A stretch of 64,000 nucleotides of DNA from Canicola haemoglobinophilus (GTDB lineage: Bacteria; Pseudomonadota; Gammaproteobacteria; Enterobacterales; Pasteurellaceae). The notes under the pieces were generated by a model. It worked only from the letters and a program-made list of their open reading frames with translations. It was not told the origin of the DNA and made no database searches. The first letter of the stretch is position 1, and each line of letters begins with the position of its first letter. The DNA is taken from positions 5,620-69,619 of the forward strand of contig NZ_MUXZ01000007.1 of NCBI RefSeq assembly GCF_002015075.1, in the 5' to 3' direction. The translations under genes were made by a program, and so were the position numbers. This document shows, piece after piece, positions 52,092 to 60,221 of the stretch.

Positions 52092-53645
52092 ATGCAAAAC
52101 AACATTATTATTTTTGATACAACCTTGCGTGATGGCGAACAGGCGTTGAAAGCCAGCTTGACAGTAAAAGAAAAATTGCAAATTGCGTTGGCGTTGGAAC
52201 GTTTGGGCGTTGATGTTATGGAAGTGGGTTTTCCTGTTTCTTCGGAAGGGGATTTTTTGTCTGTTCGCACCATTGCTGAAAATATTAAAAACAGCCGTGT
52301 TTGTGCTTTATCTCGTGCTGTGAATAAAGATATTGATGTGGCAGCGGAAGCATTAAAAGTGGCTGAGGCTTTTCGTATTCATACCTTTATTGCTACCTCT
52401 GCACTTCATGTGGAAGCAAAATTACGCCGCACTTTTGATGATGTGGTGGAAATGGCGATTAATGCTGTGAAACGTGCTCGTCAATATACTGATGATGTGG
52501 AGTTTTCTTGTGAAGATGCGGGGCGTACAGGCATTGATAATATTTGCCGCATTGTTGAAGCAGCGATTAAAGCAGGAGCAACCACAGTGAATATTCCAGA
52601 TACAGTAGGTTATTGCTTGCCAACTCAATATGGCAGCATTATCGCTGATGTGGTTAATCGTGTGCCGAATATTGATAAAGCCGTGATTTCAGTGCATTGC
52701 CATAATGATTTGGGTATGGCAACGGCAAATTCATTAACTGCGGTGCTAAATGGAGCTCGCCAAATTGAATGTACAATCAACGGCATTGGCGAGCGAGCTG
52801 GAAATACCGCATTGGAAGAAGTGGTTATGGCGATTAAAACTCGTCAGGATATGTTTAATGGCTTAGATACTCGCATTAATACGCAAGAAATTCATCGTGT
52901 CAGCCAAATGGTCAGCCAACTTTGCAATATGCCAATTCAACCAAACAAAGCCATTGTTGGTTCCAATGCTTTTGCCCATTCTTCTGGTATTCATCAAGAC
53001 GGTATGGTTAAAAATAAAAATACTTATGAAATTATGTCGCCAGAAACTATCGGCTTGAAAAAAGAGAAATTAAACCTAACCGCTCGTTCAGGGCGTGCTG
53101 CAGTGAAAAGCCATATGGATTTAATGGGTTACAAAGAAAGCGATTATGATTTGGATAAACTTTATGATGCCTTCTTGAAATTGGCGGATAAAAAAGGCCA
53201 GGTTTTTGATTATGATTTGGAAGCACTTGCCTTTATTGATATGCAACAAGGCGATGAAGATCGTTTAAGTCTTGATGTAATTACCTCTCAAACTATCAGC
53301 AAATTGCCAGCCTCTGCTTTTGTGCAAGTAGAGTTGGACGGTAAAAGAATTAGCCAAGTATCCAACGGGGGAAATGGCCCTGTCGATGCGGTGTATAACG
53401 CTATTTTGGCGATTACAGGTATGGAGCTCAATATGTTGCACTATAACCTTGCCGCAAAAGGCGAAGGTGCGGAGGCATTGGGGCAAGTGGATATTGTGGT
53501 GGAACATAATGGACGCCGTTTCCATGGTGTTGGCTTAGCGACAGATATTGTGGAAAGTTCCGCAAGAGCTTTAATTCATGCGATTAATGCTATTTATCGC
53601 TCACAGAAAGTGGCAGATTTAAAAAATAAAGTGGAAAGATTTTAA
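52092..53645 (+). CDS. leuA: 2-Isopropylmalate synthase
   Basis: First committed step of leucine synthesis, 517 residues. FDTTLRDGEQ (8-17), SVHCHNDLGMATANS and the central NAFAHSSGIHQDG are the catalytic and metal motifs; the C-terminal regulatory domain (about 390-517, feedback by leucine) is complete. GGAAGAC precedes the ATG. It is first of leuABCD, behind the leader attenuator. Confidence 0.98.
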   Translation: MQNNIIIFDTTLRDGEQALKASLTVKEKLQIALALERLGVDVMEVGFPVSSEGDFLSVRTIAENIKNSRVCALSRAVNKDIDVAAEALKVAEAFRIHTFIATSALHVEAKLRRTFDDVVEMAINAVKRARQYTDDVEFSCEDAGRTGIDNICRIVEAAIKAGATTVNIPDTVGYCLPTQYGSIIADVVNRVPNIDKAVISVHCHNDLGMATANSLTAVLNGARQIECTINGIGERAGNTALEEVVMAIKTRQDMFNGLDTRINTQEIHRVSQMVSQLCNMPIQPNKAIVGSNAFAHSSGIHQDGMVKNKNTYEIMSPETIGLKKEKLNLTARSGRAAVKSHMDLMGYKESDYDLDKLYDAFLKLADKKGQVFDYDLEALAFIDMQQGDEDRLSLDVITSQTISKLPASAFVQVELDGKRISQVSNGGNGPVDAVYNAILAITGMELNMLHYNLAAKGEGAEALGQVDIVVEHNGRRFHGVGLATDIVESSARALIHAINAIYRSQKVADLKNKVERF

Positions 53646-53683
53646 TTCTAACTTTTGATAAGTTAACAACCGATTTTCGCCTA

Positions 53684-53865
53684 TGGCGACCTACTTTTCT
53701 TTGCTTGTGCAAAGCAAAGTAAGCAAAAGAAACACACCCCGACTTCATCGCTATTCCGAACTTGGTTGTTATTTTTTTACGGCAAATTTGTAAACTCGCT
53801 TCGCTCAAACAGTACAAATTTGCCTAAAAATAACAAGTCGTTCGGGCGATTCAGACGGGGAAATA
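53684..53865. repeat. Composite dyad element, copy A (inverted), leuA-leuB gap
   Basis: A large imperfect dyad. CCCCG-type ends lie at 53737 and 53860, nested AT arms (GTTATTTTT/AAAAATAAC), and a core GGCAAATTTGTA...TACAAATTTGCC around CGCTTCGCTC. A smaller hairpin (about 53691-53724) with CTTTGC repeats precedes it. It is in inverted orientation relative to copies B and C. Confidence 0.85.
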
Positions 53866-53914
53866 TAAATAAGTGCGGTTAAATTTCTGAAAAATTAAAA
53901 CAGTAAATTTAAGA

Positions 53915-54088
53915 GTTCCCCTTCTAAGCCGCCGAATGCAATTTATATTTTTAGGCAAATTTGTACTGTTTGAGCGAAGCGAGTTTACAAATTTTCCGTT
54001 AAAAAATATAAATGGAATGAGGAAAAAAGGCTTAGTGGGGTCGCCTTTCTTTTGGTTACTTTTCTTTGGCGAAGCAAAGAAAAGTAAC
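53915..54088. repeat. Composite dyad element, copy B, leuA-leuB gap
   Basis: Ends CCCCTTCTAAGCC and GGCTTAGTGGGG pair over about 120 bp, with nested arms TTATATTTTT/AAAAAATATAA and the core GCAAATTTGTACTG...GCGAAGCGAG...TTTACAAATT. A perfect 14-bp hairpin (54055-54068 with 54075-54088) follows. With copy A it fills nearly all of the 475-bp gap. Confidence 0.88.
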
Positions 54089-54120
54089 AGATAAACGAAA
54101 AAAAACATAAGGAAAACAAT

Positions 54121-55197
54121 ATGCAAACTTACAACATCGCAATACTTCCCGGAGATGGAATTGGTCCTGAAGTGATGGCTGAGGCGACTAAGGTCTTAGA
54201 TGTGGTTCAACAAAAATATAATTTCAAATTAAACTACCGCACTTTTGATGTGGGTGGTGCGGCGATTGATAAACATGGCATGCCATTACCAGCAGAAACC
54301 TTGGCTGGCTGTGAAAGTGCGGATGCAATTTTGTTTGGATCTGTCGGAGGACCAAAATGGACACATCTTCCGCCAGATCAACAACCTGAACGAGGGGCAT
54401 TATTGCCATTGCGTAAACATTTCAAATTGTTTTGCAATTTACGTCCAGCCACGCTTTACCAAGGATTAGAAAAATTCTGTCCATTGCGAGCGGATATTGC
54501 GGCAAAAGGCTTTGATATGGTTGTTGTGCGTGAATTGACAGGCGGTATTTACTTTGGTCAACCGAAAGGACGTGATGGCGAAGGAGCAGAAACAAAAGCC
54601 TTTGACACTGAAGTTTATTACAAATATGAAATTGAACGCATTGCTCGAGCCGCTTTTGAGGCTGCAATGAAACGCCGTAAATTAGTGACTTCGGTGGATA
54701 AAGCCAACGTATTGCAAAGTTCAATTTTGTGGCGTGAAACAGTGGCAGAGGTGGCAAAAGACTATCCCGAAGTGAAAGTTGAAAATATGTATATTGACAA
54801 CGCCACTATGCAATTAATTAAAGCACCAGAAAGTTTTGACGTGCTACTTTGCTCGAATATTTTTGGCGATATTATTTCTGATGAAGCAGCAATGATTACT
54901 GGCTCAATGGGAATGTTGCCTTCAGCGAGCTTAAATGAAAATGGCTTTGGTTTATATGAACCTGCTGGCGGAAGTGCACCAGATATTGCAGGCAAAGGCA
55001 TCGCAAACCCAATCGCTCAGATTTTATCAGCAGCAATGATGTTGCGTTATAGCTTTAACTTAAATCAGGCAGCAGATGCCATTGAAAGTGCGGTGCAAAA
55101 TGTCCTCAGTTCTGGCTACCGCACCGCCGACTTAGCAGATAACTCAACCCCAATTTCAACCGCAGAAATGGGCACTTTAATTGCACAGGCGATTTAA
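54121..55197 (+). CDS. leuB: 3-Isopropylmalate dehydrogenase
   Basis: NAD-dependent oxidative decarboxylase of leucine synthesis, 358 residues. ILPGDGIGPEV, VRELTGGIYFG, YIDNATMQL, LLCSNIFGDIISDEAA and ASLNENGFGLYEPAGGSAPD are the family motifs. AAGGAAAAC precedes the ATG. It is separated from leuA by two dyad elements and from leuC by a third. Confidence 0.98.
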   Translation: MQTYNIAILPGDGIGPEVMAEATKVLDVVQQKYNFKLNYRTFDVGGAAIDKHGMPLPAETLAGCESADAILFGSVGGPKWTHLPPDQQPERGALLPLRKHFKLFCNLRPATLYQGLEKFCPLRADIAAKGFDMVVVRELTGGIYFGQPKGRDGEGAETKAFDTEVYYKYEIERIARAAFEAAMKRRKLVTSVDKANVLQSSILWRETVAEVAKDYPEVKVENMYIDNATMQLIKAPESFDVLLCSNIFGDIISDEAAMITGSMGMLPSASLNENGFGLYEPAGGSAPDIAGKGIANPIAQILSAAMMLRYSFNLNQAADAIESAVQNVLSSGYRTADLADNSTPISTAEMGTLIAQAI

Positions 55198-55207
55198 TGA
55201 ATGAATA

Positions 55208-55442
55208 GTTCCCCTTCTAAGCCGCCGAATGCAATTTATATTTTTAGGAAAATTTGTACTGTTTGAGCGAAGCGAGTTTACAAATTTTCCGTTTAAAAAA
55301 TATAAATGGAATGAGGAAAAAAGGCTTAGCGGGGTGTGTTTACTCGTATACGCTCGCACTTCGTGTCGTTGCCATAGGCAACGTTCAAACGCAAGCGTTT
55401 GTCTTTGGTTACTTTCTTTGCACAAGCAAAGAAAGTGACAAG
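55208..55442. repeat. Composite dyad element, copy C, leuB-leuC gap
   Basis: The first 127 bp (55208-55334) nearly match copy B, same orientation. Three smaller hairpins follow: CGTTGCC/GGCAACG (about 55366-55382), AAACGC/GCGTTT (about 55387-55400) and CTTTCTTTG/CAAAGAAAG (about 55411-55435). Together they occupy most of the 303-bp gap. Confidence 0.88.
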
Positions 55443-55500
55443 TAAAATAACCGCAATATATCAATAAAAATAATAATGAATTAAGAAATTAGGAAACCTT

Positions 55501-56910
55501 ATGGCTAAAACTCTTTACCAAAAACTTTTTGACGCACATATCGTTCATAAAGAAGCAGGCGAAACGCCAATTTTATATATTAACCGTCACTTAATTCATG
55601 AAGTGACTTCACCACAAGCCTTTGACGGTTTGCGTGTAGCTGGACGTGAAGTGCGTCAAGTTAATAAAACCTTCGGCACAATGGATCACAGTATTTCAAC
55701 TCAAGTGCGTGATGTAAATAAATTAGAAGGTCAGGCAAAAATTCAGGTGTTGGAGTTGGATAAAAACTGTAAAGCGACGGGAATTTCCTTATTCGATATG
55801 AACAGTAAACAACAAGGGATCGTTCATGTTATGGGGCCTGAGCAAGGCTTAACTTTACCCGGAATGACCATTGTTTGTGGTGATTCACATACAGCAACTC
55901 ACGGTGCTTTTGGTGCTTTGGCGTTTGGTATTGGTACTTCTGAAGTAGAGCACGTTCTTGCTACCCAAACATTAAAGCAGGCTAGAGCAAAAAGCATGAA
56001 AATTGAAGTGCGAGGCAAAGTGGCAGAAGGCATTACTGCGAAAGATATTATTCTTGCGATTATCGGTAAAACCACCATGGCAGGCGGCACAGGGCATGTG
56101 GTCGAGTTTTGTGGCGAGGCTATTCGTGATCTTTCTATGGAAGGTCGCATGACAGTTTGTAATATGGCGATTGAAATGGGAGCAAAAGCGGGGCTTATTG
56201 CACCAGATGAAACGACTTTCGCTTATTTAAAAGATCGTCCTTATGCACCAAAAGGGCAAGATTGGGAAGATGCGGTAGCATATTGGAAAACTTTGCAAAC
56301 CGATGAAGGTGCAGAGTTTGATACTGTGGTGGTATTAGAAGCAAAAGACATTGCACCGCAAGTGACTTGGGGAACTAACCCAGGGCAAGTGATCGGTATT
56401 GATCAAGTGGTACCTAATCCAGCAGAAATGCAAGATCCTGTGACCAAATCCTCAGCAGAAAAAGCCCTTGCTTATATTGGTTTAGAGCCAGAAACTTCCT
56501 TTAAAGATGTTAGCGTAGATCAGGTATTTATCGGTTCTTGTACCAATTCTCGTATTGAAGATTTGCGTGCGGCGGCGGCTGTGATGAAAGGCCGTAAGAA
56601 AGCAGAAAATGTTAAACGCGTGTTGGTGGTTCCCGGTTCTGGCTTAGTGAAAGAGCAAGCGGAAAAAGAAGGATTAGATAAAATCTTTATTGAAGCTGGT
56701 GCGGAATGGCGTAATCCGGGCTGTTCTATGTGCTTAGGTATGAATGATGACCGTTTGGGCGAATGGGAACGCTGTGCTTCAACCAGTAACCGCAACTTTG
56801 AGGGAAGACAAGGGCGTAATGGGCGTACCCATTTAGTTAGTCCAGCTATGGCAGCCGCAGCCGCTGTATTTGGTAAATTTGTTGATATTCGTCATGTGGA
56901 ATTAAATTAA
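55501..56910 (+). CDS. leuC: 3-Isopropylmalate dehydratase large subunit
   Basis: Aconitase-family iron-sulfur subunit, 469 residues. VCGDSHTATHGAFGALAFG, FIGSCTNSRIEDLR and NPGCSMCLGMN supply the cluster cysteines; SNRNFEGRQG is at the end. GGAAACCTT precedes the ATG. It lies 9 bp before leuD. Confidence 0.98.
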   Translation: MAKTLYQKLFDAHIVHKEAGETPILYINRHLIHEVTSPQAFDGLRVAGREVRQVNKTFGTMDHSISTQVRDVNKLEGQAKIQVLELDKNCKATGISLFDMNSKQQGIVHVMGPEQGLTLPGMTIVCGDSHTATHGAFGALAFGIGTSEVEHVLATQTLKQARAKSMKIEVRGKVAEGITAKDIILAIIGKTTMAGGTGHVVEFCGEAIRDLSMEGRMTVCNMAIEMGAKAGLIAPDETTFAYLKDRPYAPKGQDWEDAVAYWKTLQTDEGAEFDTVVVLEAKDIAPQVTWGTNPGQVIGIDQVVPNPAEMQDPVTKSSAEKALAYIGLEPETSFKDVSVDQVFIGSCTNSRIEDLRAAAAVMKGRKKAENVKRVLVVPGSGLVKEQAEKEGLDKIFIEAGAEWRNPGCSMCLGMNDDRLGEWERCASTSNRNFEGRQGRNGRTHLVSPAMAAAAAVFGKFVDIRHVELN

Positions 56911-56919
56911 GGAGGAATT

Positions 56920-57522
56920 ATGGCAGGTATTAAACAACATTCGGGTTTGGTGGTTCCTCTTGATGCAGCAAATGTGGATACAGATGCAATTATTCCAAAG
57001 CAATTTTTGCAGGCGATTACCAGAGTAGGATTTGGCAAACATTTATTTCATGAATGGCGTTATCTTGATGTAGAAGGCACTCAGCCTAATCCAGAGTTTG
57101 TGCTGAATTATCCACAATATCAAGGAGCAACGATTTTATTGGCTCGTAAAAACTTAGGTTGTGGCTCATCAAGAGAACACGCCCCTTGGGCATTAGCAGA
57201 TTATGGTTTTAAAGTGATGATCGCCCCAAGTTTCGCTGATATTTTCTATAACAACAGTTTAAACAATCACATGTTGCCAATTCGCTTAACAGAAGAGGAA
57301 GTAGAAGAAATCTTCCAATGGGTTTGGGCAAATGAAGGAAAGCAAATTCATATTGATTTGGAAAAAATGACTGTTAATGTAGGCGAAAAAATCTATCATT
57401 TTGAATTAGACGAATTCCGTCGCCATTGCTTGTTGAATGGTTTGGATAATATCGGTTTGACCTTACAACATGAAGATAAAATTGCAGAATATGAAAGAAA
57501 TATTCCTGCTTTTTTACGCTAA
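56920..57522 (+). CDS. leuD: 3-Isopropylmalate dehydratase small subunit
   Basis: The 200-residue swivel-domain partner of LeuC. DAANVDTDAIIPKQFL and KNLGCGSSREHAPWAL are diagnostic. GGAGGAA precedes the ATG. It is last of leuABCD; an AT palindrome (TTAGAATT/AATTCTAA) follows at about 57523-57540 without a T-run. Confidence 0.98.
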   Translation: MAGIKQHSGLVVPLDAANVDTDAIIPKQFLQAITRVGFGKHLFHEWRYLDVEGTQPNPEFVLNYPQYQGATILLARKNLGCGSSREHAPWALADYGFKVMIAPSFADIFYNNSLNNHMLPIRLTEEEVEEIFQWVWANEGKQIHIDLEKMTVNVGEKIYHFELDEFRRHCLLNGLDNIGLTLQHEDKIAEYERNIPAFLR

Positions 57523-57621
57523 TTAGAATTTAATTCTAATCTTCATTATTGTCACCTTATGAAAAACTGGTATAGTGCAGCCTATGTCAGTTTTTTTATC
57601 AACTCAATTTAAGGATAAAGT

Positions 57622-58917
57622 ATGCAGGTTAAGATCGATGTAAACCCAGCAAGTGAACAATGGGGCAAAAAAGCGTTAATTAGTTTTAATAATGAACAAG
57701 TAAAGATTCATGCAAAAAGCACCGCACTTTCCTCAATTCAAAAAGCAGCTAGAAAATTACGCAATCAGGGGATAAAAGAGGTTGAACTTGTTGGTGCAGA
57801 ATGGGAATTAGAAAATTGTTGGGCATTTTATCAAGGCTTTTATACAGCTAAACAAGATTATGTTATTGAGTTTCCCCATTTGGAAGATGAGCCACAGGCT
57901 GAACTTTTTGCTCGCATTCAATGTGGTGATTTTGTGCGTGAAATCATCAATCTCCCTTCTTCTGTTATTACACCTATTGAATTAGCAAGACGTGCAGCGC
58001 AATTTATTACTGAGCAAGCAAGCCTTTTTGCTGATGAAAGTGCGGTCTCTTTTCAGATTATTTCAGGGCAAGAGCTTGCCGAGAAGAATTATCAAGGGAT
58101 CTGGCAAGTGGGCAAAGGCTCAGAAAATGTACCCACAATGCTACAACTTGATTTTAACCCTACTGGCGATGAAAATGCACCAGTGCTCGTTTGCTTAGTA
58201 GGTAAAGGAATTACATTTGATAGTGGTGGCTATAGTATTAAGCCTAGTGATGCGATGAGTTCAATGCGCACAGATATGGGTGGTGCAGCGCTTTTAACGG
58301 GTGCATTAGGCATGGCGATAGCTGGCGGACTTAACAAGCGAGTTAAGTTATTTTTATGCTGTGCGGAAAATATGGTTAGCCACAATGCCTTTAAATTGGG
58401 CGATATTATTCAATATCGAAATGGCGTAACGGCGGAAATTCTTAATACTGATGCGGAGGGGCGCTTAGTTCTTGCCGATGGTTTAATTGATGCTGATTTA
58501 GCCAAACCTGAATTTATGATTGATTGTGCAACCTTAACTGGTGCAGCAAAAATTGCTGTTGGCAATGATTATCATGCGGTACTTTCCATGGATAATAAAT
58601 TGGCACAAGAATTTTTAGATTGTGCTCAGACTGTAGGGGAAGCATTTTGGCGCTTGCCTTTCGAGGAATTGCATCGTAGCCAAATTAGCTCATCTTTTGC
58701 GGATATTGCGAATATTGGAACTGTTCCTGTGGGTGCTGGTGCAAGTACAGCAACGGCATTTCTATCTTATTTTGTGGAAAACTATCAACAAAATTGGTTA
58801 CATATTGATTGCTCTGCCACTTATCGTAAATCAGCAAGTGATTTATGGGCAACGGGGGCAACAGGCATTGGGGTACAAACCTTGGCGAATTTTTTATTAA
58901 ATAAAGCAGATAAATAG
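57622..58917 (+). CDS. pepB: Peptidase B (leucyl aminopeptidase family)
   Basis: Cytosolic M17 metallo-aminopeptidase, 431 residues. The two-metal site motifs GKGITFDSGGYSIK and NTDAEGRLVLADGL are intact, with MRTDMGGAALLTG between them. AAGGATAAAG precedes the ATG. It lies 11 bp before ndk. Confidence 0.96.
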   Translation: MQVKIDVNPASEQWGKKALISFNNEQVKIHAKSTALSSIQKAARKLRNQGIKEVELVGAEWELENCWAFYQGFYTAKQDYVIEFPHLEDEPQAELFARIQCGDFVREIINLPSSVITPIELARRAAQFITEQASLFADESAVSFQIISGQELAEKNYQGIWQVGKGSENVPTMLQLDFNPTGDENAPVLVCLVGKGITFDSGGYSIKPSDAMSSMRTDMGGAALLTGALGMAIAGGLNKRVKLFLCCAENMVSHNAFKLGDIIQYRNGVTAEILNTDAEGRLVLADGLIDADLAKPEFMIDCATLTGAAKIAVGNDYHAVLSMDNKLAQEFLDCAQTVGEAFWRLPFEELHRSQISSSFADIANIGTVPVGAGASTATAFLSYFVENYQQNWLHIDCSATYRKSASDLWATGATGIGVQTLANFLLNKADK

Positions 58918-58928
58918 CGGAGGAACTA

Positions 58929-59354
58929 ATGGCATTAGAACAAACTTTAGCAATTATTAAACCCGATGCAGTTGAGCGGAATTTAATAGGTAAAATTATT
59001 GCTCGTTTAGAGGAAAAAGGCTTTCAAATTCTTGCTATGAAGATGTTGCATTTAAATCAAGAACAAGCAGAGGGATTTTATGCAGAACATCAAGGCAGAG
59101 AATTTTTTGCTCGTTTAATTGAGTATATGCTGTCTGCGCCAGTGGTCGTTTTGGTGTTACAGAAGGAAAATGCCATAAAAGACTACCGCACTTTTATGGG
59201 GGTAACCAATCCAGAATTGGCAGAAGAAGGCACACTACGTCATGAATTTGCCGTCAATCAAACCAAAAATTCTGTTCATGGTTCAGATAGCTTGGAAAAT
59301 GCGCAACGTGAAATAGCTTATTTTTTTGCGGATTCTGAAATTTGTAAGAGATAA
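58929..59354 (+). CDS. ndk: Nucleoside diphosphate kinase
   Basis: Balances nucleoside triphosphates by a phospho-His intermediate. It has 141 residues; the catalytic His117 is in NSVHGSDS, and the start LEQTLAIIKPDAVERN is typical. GCGGAGGAA precedes the ATG. It is last after pepB, ending in a palindromic terminator. Confidence 0.98.
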   Translation: MALEQTLAIIKPDAVERNLIGKIIARLEEKGFQILAMKMLHLNQEQAEGFYAEHQGREFFARLIEYMLSAPVVVLVLQKENAIKDYRTFMGVTNPELAEEGTLRHEFAVNQTKNSVHGSDSLENAQREIAYFFADSEICKR

Positions 59355-59361
59355 ATGTTAG

Positions 59362-59401
59362 ATAGAAATACCCCAACAAATATTTGTTGGGGTATTTCTA
59401 T
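59362..59401. terminator. Perfect 40-bp palindrome between ndk and lexA
   Basis: ATAGAAATACCCCAACAAAT and its exact complement read outward with no central gap. It lies between convergent ndk and lexA and probably ends both. Confidence 0.88.
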
Positions 59402-59427
59402 ATTAGATTGATATTCAGTAAAGTCAC

Positions 59428-60054
59428 TTACATCCAAGCATTATTACGAATAATCCCCACTGCAATACCTTCAATTTCAAAGTAAGGTTGTTGAGTAAGA
59501 TCGACTACAATAGGTTCAAACTCTTCATTTTCTGCATGTAAGTAAATGATTGAGCCTTTACGTTTAAGGCGTTTTACCGTCACTTCATCTTCAATTCGAG
59601 CTACCACTATTTGTCCATTTCTCACATCTTTTGTGCTGTGAACTGCGAGTAAGTCGCCATCTAAAATACCAACATCTTTCATTGATTGCCCATAAACTTT
59701 CAACAAAAAGTCAGCTTGTGGTTTAAACATATTGGCATCAACGCGGTAAGTAGCTTCAATATGTTGCTCGGCTAAGATTGGTTCACCAGCGGCAACACGT
59801 CCAATAAGGGGTAATCCTTCTTGTTCAGGCTCTTCTTCTGTGTCGGTTAATAACCTAATTCCACGAGATACGCCTGATACAATTTCAATAACGCCTTTAC
59901 GCGCTAAGGCTTTTAAATGTTCTTCTGCTGCATTTGGTGAGCGAAATCCTAGTTCTTTAGATATTTCGGCTCTTGTTGGTGGCATTCCTGTGCTTTCAAT
60001 ATGACGTTTTATTAGATCAAATACTTCTTGCTGACGGGCGGTTAATGCTTTCAT
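59428..60054 (-). CDS. lexA: LexA repressor
   Basis: SOS repressor. I take the Met at 60054 (208 residues, KALTARQQEVFDLI), the usual start; an in-frame ATG at 60063 adds three residues. The winged helix reads PPTRAEISKELGFRSPNAAEEHL. Self-cleavage site Ala89-Gly90 (VAAGEP), catalytic Ser124 (YGQSMKD) and Lys161 (DEVTVKRLK) are intact. It has SOS boxes just upstream and is divergent from plsB. Confidence 0.97.
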   Translation of the reverse strand: MKALTARQQEVFDLIKRHIESTGMPPTRAEISKELGFRSPNAAEEHLKALARKGVIEIVSGVSRGIRLLTDTEEEPEQEGLPLIGRVAAGEPILAEQHIEATYRVDANMFKPQADFLLKVYGQSMKDVGILDGDLLAVHSTKDVRNGQIVVARIEDEVTVKRLKRKGSIIYLHAENEEFEPIVVDLTQQPYFEIEGIAVGIIRNNAWM

Positions 60055-60073
60055 AGATCCCATATTTTACTCC

Positions 60074-60110
60074 CTGTTTTTATATACAGAATATATGATA
60101 TTATATACAG
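60074..60110. promoter_or_regulatory. Two LexA boxes upstream of lexA
   Basis: CTGTTTTTATATACAG (60074-60089) matches CTGT-N8-ACAG exactly. A second, half-matching box ATGATATTATATACAG lies at 60095-60110, 21 bp away, two helical turns. Together they indicate autorepression. Confidence 0.9.
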
Positions 60111-60221
60111 AAATCGAATTACATCAATCTTTACTTTCAATAAATTAGTTAATAAAAAAATATTTTTTTTGCTAAAATAGCCCTCATCGCAAATAAGCTT
60201 AGTGAGTTAATGGACGTTTTT

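Noticed and set aside
55229..55445. ORFs of 63-69 codons in the leuB-leuC gap
   Set aside because: They fall inside the dyad element; similar frames recur in its other copies because the DNA is repeated.
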